NCBI GenBank assembly: GCA_002364085.1
Contig: DEXK01000012.1
Coordinates: forward strand, 128,069 to 192,068
Source: Balneolaceae bacterium UBA3186
Lineage (GTDB): Bacteria > Bacteroidota > Rhodothermia > Balneolales > Balneolaceae
Direction: 5' to 3'
DNA length: 64,000 nt
Shown one piece after another: positions 44,247 to 53,737 of this stretch (position 1 is the stretch's first letter; each line of letters begins with the position of its first letter). Both the position numbers and the translations under genes were made by a program. The notes beneath the pieces are model-generated. The model worked only from the letters and a program-made list of their open reading frames with translations, was not told the DNA's origin and made no database searches.

Positions 44247-45383
44247 TTAAAAAGAAAAACCAGAACCGACATATACTCCTGTGCCTTCTTTCGAAAATCC
44301 CATCTCGTATTTCAGAATAAAATCCTTATTAAACAAAGAAGTAAACCCCCCAAAACCAATCGTTGATGCTCGTTGGTAATCTCTAAAAGCTCCATCGTAA
44401 ACTATCCCATTGTCAATAAAGCCACTAACACCCACCCTGGCTTCAAGCCATGGCAACTTAAACAACCATGTCCGTATTTCTGTGTTACTTTGAACCAATC
44501 CTTTGCCCACAAATCGTCTATAAATATAACCCCTTGCTGATCCGGCTCCACCCAATGATGGGGCAAACCAATACGGAATATCTCCAATAGTTTGATTCAC
44601 AAGAAATCGTTGAGCAAAAACAATTTCCGGTATTTTACCGGGATTAGTAAACTGCTTAAAAGCTCTGAACTCACTAAATATCTGACCTATCCAGGAGCTG
44701 CTGATTCCGGGAACTGATGTTTTTAAACCTAAAGAAAACAATGATCCACTTTTAGAACTGAACTCGTCATCTCTGTTTTCCTTCAGGTATCCAATCTCTA
44801 AAAATGAATATGTAGAACCTTCCCATCCCTTAGGTCGGTTTGTTTCCATGAAAGAACCCGAAATTAAATCGAATGGTCTTTCATGAACAACCCGTAAACC
44901 AATTTTAATATCTGTTCTTCTTATATCTATGATCGCAGATAGCGGGATTCTTGTTTCAACTCCAATGTTTAACAAAAAACTGTCAAATTGATAAAAGGAC
45001 GTAGTATCAAATCGCTCCTTTGAAAAGCCTCCATCTACGGTATAGCCCGGAAAATAATTACCATAATTTTGTGACGTCAAAAGATCAAATGATGATCTTT
45101 TATCCGTACCGAATGTTCTTACTTCATCATGATATAAAGAAAGTGTATATGCACCGATTCCGCTGTAATTAAACCAATATTTTCCAAAGCTTTGAAAAGG
45201 CTGAATTTCTTTATGATAAACAAAGCGTTGAAGTTCTAAGTAAATGTTAATACCATTGTCTGAGTTGTATGAAAATCCGGGGATAAAGCCATATCTAACG
45301 CTATCAGGACTTTGCGAGACTACAGAATTTGAACTAAGAAATACCGTTAGAGAACATAAAATTATTTTGGTTGTATCAGACAA
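44247..45383 (-). CDS. BamA/TamA-like (Omp85) outer-membrane barrel without visible POTRA domains
   Basis: 378 residues with a signal peptide (KIILCSLTVFLSSNSVVSQ). Barrel strands fill the protein; LGGAGSARGYIYRRFVGK is the conserved Omp85 L6 segment with the RGY-type motif, followed by a strand with SNTEIRTWLFKLPWLEARVG. POTRA domains are absent, so it would be a short, barrel-only member. It may be a patatin-like-free relative that inserts or displays a surface lipid or protein. Confidence 0.75.
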   Translation of the reverse strand: MSDTTKIILCSLTVFLSSNSVVSQSPDSVRYGFIPGFSYNSDNGINIYLELQRFVYHKEIQPFQSFGKYWFNYSGIGAYTLSLYHDEVRTFGTDKRSSFDLLTSQNYGNYFPGYTVDGGFSKERFDTTSFYQFDSFLLNIGVETRIPLSAIIDIRRTDIKIGLRVVHERPFDLISGSFMETNRPKGWEGSTYSFLEIGYLKENRDDEFSSKSGSLFSLGLKTSVPGISSSWIGQIFSEFRAFKQFTNPGKIPEIVFAQRFLVNQTIGDIPYWFAPSLGGAGSARGYIYRRFVGKGLVQSNTEIRTWLFKLPWLEARVGVSGFIDNGIVYDGAFRDYQRASTIGFGGFTSLFNKDFILKYEMGFSKEGTGVYVGSGFSF

Positions 45384-45424
45384 CTTTTTGAACTACTAAG
45401 ATTAACATTGCGTAGCTTAAGCTA

Positions 45425-46213
45425 ATGATATTTGTAAACCTTTTTTTAATAATAAATATATTCTTTCTGCAGGAAACAGGCATGCCCCCCCTACAGAAAA
45501 CAAGCTGTAAAGAATATCTGGATGAAGCTAAAGAAGCACGATCAAATAATGAGCGCATGCTTGCAATTTCAATTTTAGAAAATGGAATCCAAGGACAATG
45601 TGCAGACAGTAGTATTGCTTACAGTGAACTCTCAATCATTTACTTAGAGTTAGGCGATCAGTCCTATTCCAACAGAAATAATATATCATCCGATGAAAGG
45701 GTTGAATATTTTACTTTAGCTTTAGAAAAAGCCAATCAGGCTATTCAATTAGATCCTGATAATGTTAATGGTTACGAGAGAAAGTCAATGGCTTTTGCCG
45801 GACTATTAGACGTTCAGGGAATAAAACAAAAAGTTCAACTGGCAGATAGTGTCAGAATTAATGCAGAAATTGCACTTGAAATAGACCCAAAAAATGATCG
45901 AGCTCTACATATTTTAGGTAGGTGGCATTACGAAGTTTCTCAATTCGGAGGATTTATGAGATTTCTTGCTCGATTATTTTTCGGAACCGCTCCTGAAGCT
46001 TCATATGAACAGGCTTTGGAATATTTCACAAAATCAGCTGAGCTTCAAGATTTCCCTGTACATCATTTTTGGATTGGTATTACTCATTTAAAATTAAGCA
46101 ATGATAGATCCGCTAAGAAGCATTTCGAACATTTACTGACTTTAGAAAACCAACATCATAATGATCAATTTTTTAAAGATCAGGCAACAAAAGAGCTTGA
46201 AAAGCTTAAGTAA
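45425..46213 (+). CDS. TPR-repeat protein (RMD-like)
   Basis: 262 residues. A short hydrophobic N-terminus (FVNLFLIINIFFLQ) may be a signal or anchor. The TPR-like region has FTLALEKANQAIQLDPDNV, RINAEIALEIDPKNDRALH, ILGRWHYEV and GTAPEASYEQALEYF. The GRWHYEV...ARLFFGTAPEASYEQALEYF block resembles RMD1-type regulators. Function in bacteria unknown. Followed by 160 bases without an intact gene. Confidence 0.7.
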   Translation: MIFVNLFLIINIFFLQETGMPPLQKTSCKEYLDEAKEARSNNERMLAISILENGIQGQCADSSIAYSELSIIYLELGDQSYSNRNNISSDERVEYFTLALEKANQAIQLDPDNVNGYERKSMAFAGLLDVQGIKQKVQLADSVRINAEIALEIDPKNDRALHILGRWHYEVSQFGGFMRFLARLFFGTAPEASYEQALEYFTKSAELQDFPVHHFWIGITHLKLSNDRSAKKHFEHLLTLENQHHNDQFFKDQATKELEKLK

Positions 46214-46374
46214 GCTAGTAAGGGTTAATGTTGATTTTCCGTTTTTGGAAGTTTTTCTAGTTTGAAAACGAAAAGTAATCAGGATTCTGTCTTTATCCCG
46301 GATAGACCAATCCCTGAATTTCATCAATGGATTGAAACAAATACTATCGGTATCAATGATTATTTTGGAGAGAA

Positions 46375-48075
46375 TTAAATCCCCACGGTAAAATTTGCCC
46401 AAAAAATAGCTTGATCATGAATTTGATTTCCTTCAACCATTTTTCTTACATCAAAGTGCACCTCTATAATGTATCCTCTTTTAGGCTCGAGGCTTCCTTT
46501 TATTAAATAGCGATGCCATTTGTGTAACTCCCCATCTAAAAATAAATTTGTTCTTGTTATAGGAAGATCTCTCCCATCATTAGGTGATGCTCCTGCTAAA
46601 AATATTCTATTCCCATTTGAATCAAACTCATCTAACCCTTTTCTATTATAGGAATAACTCACAGACAAATATGATCTTCCTGTCCCCCAAACTTTTACTC
46701 CAACTTCAGACCTATCGGCATTAGGACCAATTTGACTTCCAAGGCCTATGCCTTTATCCGTATGTGCGTTTAGGTCTCTTGGATGAGAATATATAAAAGG
46801 ATCAAGCCTTGTATACTCCCCCCAAAATTGCATGTCTGATTTTAGGGCTACACTTAATCCATATCGTCTCGCAAATCGACTGGTTTCTGGAAATACTTTT
46901 TTTAGGAAAATATCTTTTTTATTTCCCAAATCGTCAATAAGTAGTTCAGTGTATATCTCTATAAAATTTAATGGTCTTGCTAAAATGTATGCTCCAACCC
47001 ATCCATTGTCTTGATCCTGAAGCTCCCATTCAGCAAACGGATACCTGTTTACCGGATTTATATACGCTATCTCGGCGCCTCTATTAGAATAATTGATCAT
47101 CTCGTAAACAGCAATACTAAATCGATGTGATGGTTGAATTGTAACTTTATGATATGCTAACCACCTCCGTGGAGAGTTACGTGTACTTATCGTTGAATCA
47201 CCTGGTAAAGTCGAGTTAATTGCAGGCCAGCTTAGCGATCCATGAGTATAAGAATATCTAATTTTTTCTTTACCAATCTTTAATTTCAACCAATCAAATG
47301 GTATCGATGACCTTGATAAAACAAGATTCTCAGTACGACCAACCCCTTCTTTTAAATTGCCCCTTCCGATAGATGCTTCAAAAAAGGAATAATCACCCGT
47401 TACATACGCTTCGTAGTGATAATTATTCCTTATGTTTTGAGAAGGGGTAAGAGATTTCCAGTTATAACTGTAAAAACCATCGTATTGGAAAATATTTTGA
47501 TCACCACTATTTGGAACTACCCCAATAAACTCTATGTGATAACCAATAATATTTTGATAAGCAGCGTATGATCTTAAGTTTTGATTTGAAATATATGGCG
47601 CACTTAACTTCTCATCATCATTTACAAACATAGATTGAACACCATATCCATAATCAAAAACTAAAAACGAGGAACTGTCTTTATATGAATAAATATGCTT
47701 TTCATTGTCGCTCCATATCCAGTCTTTAAAACGATCAAAACTCAATCTTGAATTATTAGTTATTAAAGAATGAGTTGAATTTTCTTCCAAATGACTCGGA
47801 TTAAACTCACTCAAGAAACTTTTTAATGTCCGTGCTTCTTTTCCTGTTTTATAATCAGGATTTTGATTAAGGTCTTCAAGAAACCCTAAAATATCCTTTC
47901 TGTTCAGTGGCAGAGATTCATAATCGTAATATGGTAAGCTTCCTTTAATTCTTTGCATATAAAGCCACTCATATACCGGATGGTATGACGGAACAAGTGA
48001 AGCTTGTCCAAAAGACTCAAAGCTGATTAAACTTAAAAATAATGCTATAAGACAAAACTTAACTGATTTAGACAT
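46375..48075 (-). CDS. Capsule assembly Wzi-like outer-membrane protein
   Basis: 566 residues with a signal peptide (KFCLIALFLSLISFESFGQ). A helical N-terminal region precedes 16-18 beta-strands (YHIEFIGVVPNS, FFEASIGRGNLKEGVG, WLKLKIGKEKIRYSYTHGS, FSIAVYEMINYSNRG, FDVRKMV). The pattern GRTENLVLSRSSIPFDWLK resembles Wzi-family capsule anchoring proteins of Bacteroidota. It stands alone but is close to glycosyltransferase and barrel genes that may serve the same surface polymer. Confidence 0.65.
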   Translation of the reverse strand: MSKSVKFCLIALFLSLISFESFGQASLVPSYHPVYEWLYMQRIKGSLPYYDYESLPLNRKDILGFLEDLNQNPDYKTGKEARTLKSFLSEFNPSHLEENSTHSLITNNSRLSFDRFKDWIWSDNEKHIYSYKDSSSFLVFDYGYGVQSMFVNDDEKLSAPYISNQNLRSYAAYQNIIGYHIEFIGVVPNSGDQNIFQYDGFYSYNWKSLTPSQNIRNNYHYEAYVTGDYSFFEASIGRGNLKEGVGRTENLVLSRSSIPFDWLKLKIGKEKIRYSYTHGSLSWPAINSTLPGDSTISTRNSPRRWLAYHKVTIQPSHRFSIAVYEMINYSNRGAEIAYINPVNRYPFAEWELQDQDNGWVGAYILARPLNFIEIYTELLIDDLGNKKDIFLKKVFPETSRFARRYGLSVALKSDMQFWGEYTRLDPFIYSHPRDLNAHTDKGIGLGSQIGPNADRSEVGVKVWGTGRSYLSVSYSYNRKGLDEFDSNGNRIFLAGASPNDGRDLPITRTNLFLDGELHKWHRYLIKGSLEPKRGYIIEVHFDVRKMVEGNQIHDQAIFWANFTVGI

Positions 48076-48189
48076 AGAATATTTGTGTTTTCAAGTTAGA
48101 CTAAACTACGAATCTTATTCTAAATTATTCTAAGTCAAAATCAGGAACATTCTAGTCTACTTTATATATAAATCAGAAAAGACAATTCC

Positions 48190-48687
48190 ATGTATGTTCT
48201 AGATTACCATCAACAAGTCAAGAGAATTAATCAGATGATTCCGCTTCGCAAGAATGACCGAACCTTCGAAGTCTATTATCACGACCCACAGTCAGGTGAA
48301 CTATGGAAAAGTTTTTTCCCATATGGAAAAAAGAAACCAAACGGACCTAAGTTATTACGCCCCGAGCCACTCCCTTCCAATCTGGAGCATCAACTGGAGC
48401 TTTGTTTAAACAGTGGTAACTTGGCCGATGCAAAAGGCCTTGGGATTGAGTATTCCTTAAGTCCTGAAAAATGGGATCACTTAATAAACCTTCTTGATGA
48501 AAATAGAAAAAATTATACAAGAGCAGGGTTCTTTACTTTCTTAAACAAGTTGGGTGTAAAAAATCCCACTAAGACATTTGAAGCTCTTCAAATCGATTTC
48601 AATAAAACCCCAATTACTTCCGAGGAGCTTTTATCTATAAAAAAGAAAGCCCGCAAAGTCTGGATTAAGAAGCTGTTTGGTATTTAA
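48190..48687 (+). CDS. Conserved-looking hypothetical protein
   Basis: 165 residues, no signal peptide, basic. It has a beta-rich N-terminal half (FEVYYHDPQSGELWKSFFPY) and an alpha-helical rest (LEHQLELCLNSGNLADAKGLG, WDHLINLLDENRKNYTRAGFFTF). Ends with a lysine-rich helix. No known family. Divergent from the Wzi-like gene. Confidence 0.6.
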   Translation: MYVLDYHQQVKRINQMIPLRKNDRTFEVYYHDPQSGELWKSFFPYGKKKPNGPKLLRPEPLPSNLEHQLELCLNSGNLADAKGLGIEYSLSPEKWDHLINLLDENRKNYTRAGFFTFLNKLGVKNPTKTFEALQIDFNKTPITSEELLSIKKKARKVWIKKLFGI

Positions 48688-48701
48688 GATCAATAAATAA
48701 G

Positions 48702-48778
48702 CGGCAAACCTTATTTATTAAGAAAAATTAATATTAAGATTTTTTAATATTTGCCGATAAGTGACTTAACAATCACTT
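48702..48778. repeat. Two inverted repeats before the DUF4402-like gene
   Basis: CGGCAAA (48702-48708) with TTTGCCG (48750-48756) encloses a very AT-rich loop; AAGTGA (48759-48764) with TCACTT (48773-48778) forms a small hairpin that ends just before the ATG at 48783. They could end the upstream transcript or hide the ribosome site. Confidence 0.45.
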
Positions 48779-48782
48779 TCGA

Positions 48783-49181
48783 ATGAAAAAATCCCGCTTA
48801 ATTTTACTAGTACTGATGCTTTCCACTCTAGATGCACACGCTCAGGTTACAGCAATTATGCAGGCTTCTGTAAAGATAGTAAGCGGTGTGCAAGCAGAAC
48901 AAGTATCAAGTCTTCAGCTTTCAGAAAACCTTTCTTCCAATCATGATGGAGAAGTTATTATTACTTCCACTCCTCTTTCTGAAGTATTTATTTTTGTAGA
49001 TGAACATTCTAGTGTTTCAAATACTTTTGGAGAAACTGTTGAGATCAAAACAGACAGCTTGGTTAATGCTGATATTGAGTCCGGAATAAGCTCGATTTCC
49101 ATCAGCGGCACACTTCCTCAGAAAAATAAAATTAATGGGCAATACAGTGGCACCGTAGTTGCCACCATAGTTTATCTGTAA
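48783..49181 (+). CDS. DUF4402-like secreted beta-sandwich protein
   Basis: 132 residues. The signal peptide is LILLVLMLSTLDAHAQ. The mature part has alternating strands and the C-terminal motif INGQYSGTVVATIVYL, which is the end of DUF4402/spore-coat-U-like fimbrial domains. Suggests a fimbria-like subunit or adhesin. Only one copy is visible and no chaperone/usher genes are near it. Confidence 0.65.
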   Translation: MKKSRLILLVLMLSTLDAHAQVTAIMQASVKIVSGVQAEQVSSLQLSENLSSNHDGEVIITSTPLSEVFIFVDEHSSVSNTFGETVEIKTDSLVNADIESGISSISISGTLPQKNKINGQYSGTVVATIVYL

Positions 49182-49203
49182 AAAATCTAGTTTTTGTACC
49201 CCA

Positions 49204-49238
49204 AGCCTTCTCTGGTTGATTTCAGGAGGGCTTTTTTT
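49204..49238 (+). terminator. Rho-independent terminator after the DUF4402-like gene
   Basis: AGCCTTCT and AGGAGGGCT pair across a 12-base loop with G-U pairs, followed by seven T residues. Confidence 0.7.
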
Positions 49239-49315
49239 ATTAATAAATAACCATGAGTTTTAGTAACTTCGCAAAGCCTTATTTGGCTTTAATATTATTC
49301 ACCAGACATTTTGAT

Positions 49316-49885
49316 ATGATCCCAGAGGAACTACAAGACATTATTGATGAAGCAGATTTAAAAATGGATGAAGCTTTTTCGTTTCTGAAAAAAGAATTCT
49401 CTCATATTAGGGCAGGTAAAGCCAATCCCGCTCTCATTGAAGGAGTTAAAGTTGAATATTACGGCTCACAAACTCCGCTCCAACAATTAGCAAATATCAC
49501 TGTACCTGAGCCCAGAATGCTTATGGTATCTCCTTATGATAAATCTACTCTTCAGGATATTGAAAAAGCTATAATGGCTGCCGGATTAGGACTGAATCCG
49601 ATGAACGACGGTGATTTTATAAGAATCCCATTACCCATTTTAACTGAAGAAAGAAGAACTGAGCTGGTGAAAGTTGCACGTGATAAAGCAGAACAAACCA
49701 GAATTAGTATCAGAAATAGTCGCCGTGATGCTAACGATGAAGTTAAAAAAACTGTTGAAGCTGAGTCTTTACCTGAAGATTCTAAATTTGAAGCAGAAGA
49801 CGAAGTGCAAAAGATAACTGACAGTAACATCAAAAAAGTAGACGATTACCTTTCTCAAAAGGAAAGTGAAATCATGACAGTCTAA
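49316..49885 (+). CDS. frr: Ribosome recycling factor
   Basis: About 189 residues starting at the ATG at 49316 (MIPEELQDIIDEADLK); the longer frame from 49253 adds 21 hydrophobic residues and is not conserved in RRF. Family blocks are FSHIRAGKANPALIEGV, QLANITVPEPRML, SPYDKSTLQDIEKAI, IRIPLPILTEERR and RRDANDEVKK. It releases ribosomes after termination together with EF-G. pyrH is not next to it, unlike in many bacteria. Confidence 0.95.
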   Translation: MIPEELQDIIDEADLKMDEAFSFLKKEFSHIRAGKANPALIEGVKVEYYGSQTPLQQLANITVPEPRMLMVSPYDKSTLQDIEKAIMAAGLGLNPMNDGDFIRIPLPILTEERRTELVKVARDKAEQTRISIRNSRRDANDEVKKTVEAESLPEDSKFEAEDEVQKITDSNIKKVDDYLSQKESEIMTV

Positions 49886-49920
49886 TCAACAACGAAGCAT
49901 CAATTCTCAAAAGACAAATA

Positions 49921-49959
49921 TCAAACAAATACCGATCATTGAATTTAGAATTTGTTTGA
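49921..49959. repeat. AT-rich inverted repeat upstream of smc
   Basis: Perfect 10-base arms TCAAACAAAT (49921-49930) and ATTTGTTTGA (49950-49959), 19-base loop, in the 106-base gap before smc. Further TTTGAA words follow up to the start. Confidence 0.55.
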
Positions 49960-49991
49960 ATTTTGAAATTTGCCATTTGAAATTTTAGAAA

Positions 49992-52900
49992 TTGTATATA
50001 TCCGAACTAAATTTACAGGGATTTAAAAGCTTTGCTCACAAAACTAAGGTTGGTTTTGACAGCGGAATTACATCCATAGTAGGTCCAAATGGTTGCGGAA
50101 AATCTAATATTGTAGATGCTTTACGTTGGGTTCTGGGCGAGCAAAGACCTTCCCTGCTTCGCTCTTCTGCCATGAGCAATGTCATCTTTAATGGAACCGC
50201 TAAAAAGAAAGCGCTTGGGATGGCCGAGGTTTCTCTCACCTTTGTTAACGACAAAGGCATTCTCCCTATCGAATACAGCGAAGTAACTATTACTCGGCGT
50301 TTATATCGCTCAGGCGACAGCGAATATTTGATCAATAACACTTCTTGTCGGCTTAAAGATATTATGGAGCTTTTCATGGATACCGGAATGGGCTCCGATG
50401 CTTACTCCGTGATCGAGCTCAAGATGGTTGAAGAAATTTTGAACGATAAGAACAATGATCGCCGACGTTTGTTTGAAGAAGCTGCCGGCGTAACTCGTTA
50501 TAAAGATCAAAGGAAAAGAACACTTCGTAAGTTGGATGAAACAAGAAAGGACCTTCAAAGAGTTGATGATCTGTTAATCGAGCTTCGAAAAAAGACACGA
50601 TCCTTAGAAATTCAGGCTGAAAAAGCGGAGAAAGCTAAAAAGTACAAAATAGAACTTGAGTCTCTGGATAAGGGATACACTCTTCATGAATTCAATAAGA
50701 TCAAAGAAGAGCTTGAACCACTTCAGGAGCGAATTAATAACGCTGAAAAAGAAAAAAAAGAGATTACAGTTGCAGCTGAAGAGTTTGAAGCTTCGGACGA
50801 AAAAGCCAGATCTAATCTTCAGGATAAAGAAAGACAACAGGCTGAAGCTCAGCGCCGGGTAAGTCAACTTCATAATGCAATCCGTGAAGCAGACACTTCT
50901 ATTCGAATCACCAAGGAAAAAATCCAGAATGAAGAAAAGGTGATTAAAGAATATTCCAAAGATATTGAGCAAGGTGAAATAGATCTGAAAGAACTAATGG
51001 ATCTACTCGCAAATAGCCGAAAAAACCTGGAATCGTTTGATGACGATCTGGAAAAATCTTCCAACACCTTAGAGGAATCTAAAAAACAGTATTCGCAAAT
51101 TCAGCAGCAATACAATCGCGAACGTCACGAGTTATACGAAATAGAAGTTCAGCTCAGCAGTGCTAATAATGAGTTAAATCAACTTCAAACCAAAAGAATC
51201 AAGATCGAATCCCGATTGGAAAATACAGAAGGAGACCTTGAACGAATTGATGACGAGATCGTTGATCTTAATGATGAAGTTGATAACCTGAATGGTGAAC
51301 AAAAGATAATTGAAGGTAAACTTGACGCTCTTACTGAAGAACGAGACGGACTCGAGTCTGAACTGGAAACCGCCCGTGAAAAAAGGGAAAGCTTTGCTGA
51401 AAAACAGAACGAGATCAAAGATGAATTACGGTCTCTACAAAGTAAAAAGTCTTCTTTAGAGTCAGAGATACAGCTGATGAATGAACTTGCCAGTTCTAAT
51501 GAAGCGTTCCCAAGTAGCGTTAAATATCTTATCGATAAACACAGATTCGAATTCAAAGATCTAACTACAGTTTCTGAAGTTTTTGATACCGATGAAAAAC
51601 ATGCGGTTGCTTTAGAAGCAGCTTTGGGCGACGCTCTCAACTTTGTTGTGATAAAAACTCTTGATGAAGCAAAAAGAGCAGCGAACATCCTTAAAGAAAA
51701 CAAAAAAGGAAGAGCAACTTTTATTCCTTTAGACCAACTTGCAGCTACCTACGATGTTATGGACGGAAGCCTGTTTGATCAGGTGAAATCGAAAAGGGAG
51801 TATTCTGCACTTAAGCAGTTGTTGCTTGGGAATATTGTTGTAACCGAGTCTGTTGAAGACGCGTATTCTAAGCTTAAAAGCTCATCTTCTATTGGCGTTA
51901 GTTATGACGGTGAGGTTGTAACTAAGTCTGGTTTTTTCCAAAGTGGAAGTAAGAGTAAAAACGCAGGAATCAGAGTTGGATTAAAAGATAAGATCGAAAA
52001 ACTTGAAAAGGAGCAGGCTAAAACTTCCAAAGAGATCACAAAACTCAAAGAATACTTAGATCAAATTGTAGAAAAATATGAAAAACTGGATGTTGGCAAT
52101 CTAAGTCAAAACCTGAAAGAAAAAGAACAAGAAGTTCGACGACTTGAGCAACAACAACATAGCTTAAGCTCTAAAGTGCAAGTGTACCAAAAGAACATTG
52201 GTGAGCTCGTTAACCGAAAAGATCATCTTAAAACCAACGAAGGTTCTGCTCAAGAGGAATTAGACTCCATCCAACCAAAGCAAAAAGAGCTTCAAACCAA
52301 TATGCTTGAATTGGATAAAAAGCAGAATGAAAAGAAAGATCTTTTGGAGTCTCTTGAAGAAGAAAGAAGCATAGCTCAGACCAGATATAATGATGCTCAG
52401 CTCCAACATCAGGACCTTAAAAACAAGGTCGAAAACCATGAAAGAGATGTCCGAAGAGCTGAAACCGGAATAAACAGCGTTCAGTCCAGAATTGAAAACA
52501 GAACTAAGTTAACCGAAGAAAGTAAAGCCCGCATCAAAAGCTACACCGAGCAAGTTTCGTCGCTAGAAGAAGAACTGTCGGCAAATCAAGAACTGAAAGT
52601 GGAAGCAGATGATGCTCTCAAAAAAGCAGAAGAAGCTGCCAGTATTCAACGTGGCAAGATCAATGAGTTTGAAAAAGAGCTGAAAGAAATTCGACGAAGG
52701 AAAGAAGTGAACATGGAATTGGTTCACCATCTTGCTATGGCTAAGGAAAAAATGGAAATGCAAAGTCAGGCTTTATCTGATCATATTTGGGAAACCTATG
52801 GCATTCTGATGAAACAGGTTGAAGGCGAAATGCCGGATGACATGACTACCGACGAAGTAAAGCAACGAATAGGATGGCTTCGCCAAAAACTGAATAATAT

Positions 52901-53516
52901 TGGTGAAGTAAACGCTCTGGCCATAGACGAATATAAAGAAGAAAAAGAGCGCCTGGATTTCTATGAAGAACAAATAGACGACCTCAATAAAGCTGAAACA
53001 CAGTTATTGGAAACAATAGCAGAAATAAACGAAACAGCAACTGAGCGCTTTAATACTACTTTTGAAGAGATCAGAACTAATTTCAGACAAGTATTTAAAA
53101 CCCTCTTCTTTGAGGATGATAACTGTGATCTGATTATTGAAAAGGATGTGGAAGATCCACTCGAGGCTAAGATCGAGATTCTGGCTCAACCACGCGGCAA
53201 GCGACCTTCAGGAATTTCTCAGCTTTCGGGTGGGGAAAAGACACTAACTGCTATTGCTTTACTTTTCGCGATCTATTTGGTTAAACCCTCTCCTTTCTGT
53301 GTACTTGATGAGGTCGACGCTCCGCTTGATGACGCTAACATTGAACGCTTTGCTAAAATGATCAAAAGCTTTAGCGAAGACACTCAATTCATCATTATCA
53401 CTCATAACAAAAAGACCATGAGTAAAGCTGAAATGATGTATGGAGTTACTATGCCCGAAACTGGTGTGAGCAGACTCGTTGGCGTTAAAATGGATGATGT
53501 GGAAGACGCTGCTTAA
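49992..53516 (+). CDS. smc: Chromosome segregation protein SMC (TTG start)
   Basis: 1174 residues. Walker A GPNGCGKS at residues 31-38, a coiled coil, a hinge at about 510-650 (FPSSVKYLIDKHRFEFKD, ALEAALGDALNFVV, GRATFIPLDQL), a return coiled coil, the signature LSGGEK and Walker B CVLDEVDAPLDD near the C-terminus. The start is TTG, fixed by the conserved N-terminus MYISELNLQGFKSF; no ATG lies nearby. Partners ScpA/ScpB are not in the window. It condenses and segregates the chromosome. Confidence 0.97.
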   Translation: MYISELNLQGFKSFAHKTKVGFDSGITSIVGPNGCGKSNIVDALRWVLGEQRPSLLRSSAMSNVIFNGTAKKKALGMAEVSLTFVNDKGILPIEYSEVTITRRLYRSGDSEYLINNTSCRLKDIMELFMDTGMGSDAYSVIELKMVEEILNDKNNDRRRLFEEAAGVTRYKDQRKRTLRKLDETRKDLQRVDDLLIELRKKTRSLEIQAEKAEKAKKYKIELESLDKGYTLHEFNKIKEELEPLQERINNAEKEKKEITVAAEEFEASDEKARSNLQDKERQQAEAQRRVSQLHNAIREADTSIRITKEKIQNEEKVIKEYSKDIEQGEIDLKELMDLLANSRKNLESFDDDLEKSSNTLEESKKQYSQIQQQYNRERHELYEIEVQLSSANNELNQLQTKRIKIESRLENTEGDLERIDDEIVDLNDEVDNLNGEQKIIEGKLDALTEERDGLESELETAREKRESFAEKQNEIKDELRSLQSKKSSLESEIQLMNELASSNEAFPSSVKYLIDKHRFEFKDLTTVSEVFDTDEKHAVALEAALGDALNFVVIKTLDEAKRAANILKENKKGRATFIPLDQLAATYDVMDGSLFDQVKSKREYSALKQLLLGNIVVTESVEDAYSKLKSSSSIGVSYDGEVVTKSGFFQSGSKSKNAGIRVGLKDKIEKLEKEQAKTSKEITKLKEYLDQIVEKYEKLDVGNLSQNLKEKEQEVRRLEQQQHSLSSKVQVYQKNIGELVNRKDHLKTNEGSAQEELDSIQPKQKELQTNMLELDKKQNEKKDLLESLEEERSIAQTRYNDAQLQHQDLKNKVENHERDVRRAETGINSVQSRIENRTKLTEESKARIKSYTEQVSSLEEELSANQELKVEADDALKKAEEAASIQRGKINEFEKELKEIRRRKEVNMELVHHLAMAKEKMEMQSQALSDHIWETYGILMKQVEGEMPDDMTTDEVKQRIGWLRQKLNNIGEVNALAIDEYKEEKERLDFYEEQIDDLNKAETQLLETIAEINETATERFNTTFEEIRTNFRQVFKTLFFEDDNCDLIIEKDVEDPLEAKIEILAQPRGKRPSGISQLSGGEKTLTAIALLFAIYLVKPSPFCVLDEVDAPLDDANIERFAKMIKSFSEDTQFIIITHNKKTMSKAEMMYGVTMPETGVSRLVGVKMDDVEDAA

Positions 53517-53565
53517 AGGTTAACTAACGAGGTTCTAATTTCGTAATTAAAGTTCCCATTCATGC

Positions 53566-53625
53566 AGCCACCGGGCGTGAACGACCTACTAGCATAAGTT
53601 TCGTTGCGTCATTTTAAACAAGCAG
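53566..53625 (-). repeat. Dispersed repeat, copy C (inverted)
   Basis: On the minus strand this reads CTGCTTGTTTAAAA, a variable part, then TTATGCTAGTAG, two bases, and CGTTCACGCCCGGTGG, the same order as copies at 63179-63262 and 63879-63962. The middle 16 bases differ, and the CCGGCCCTGAAGGA block is absent. Lies in the 221-base gap after smc. Confidence 0.85.
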
Positions 53626-53737
53626 ATACTTCAGATTCTGTGTTTTATGTTTTTATCTATTCTTCATTCGCTGAGTATTATTTCTTGCACACAGATTCTT
53701 TTTAAATAATATTCATCAGGGTTTTATACTTTCAGCT

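Noticed and set aside
46214..46378. Short plus-strand frame ending PEFHQWIETNTIGINDYFGEN (TAA at 46376-46378)
   Set aside because: Protein-like words but only about 40 codons and no good start; possibly a fragment, too little to call.
50870..53189. Several antisense frames within smc
   Set aside because: Shadows of the coiled-coil codons of smc.
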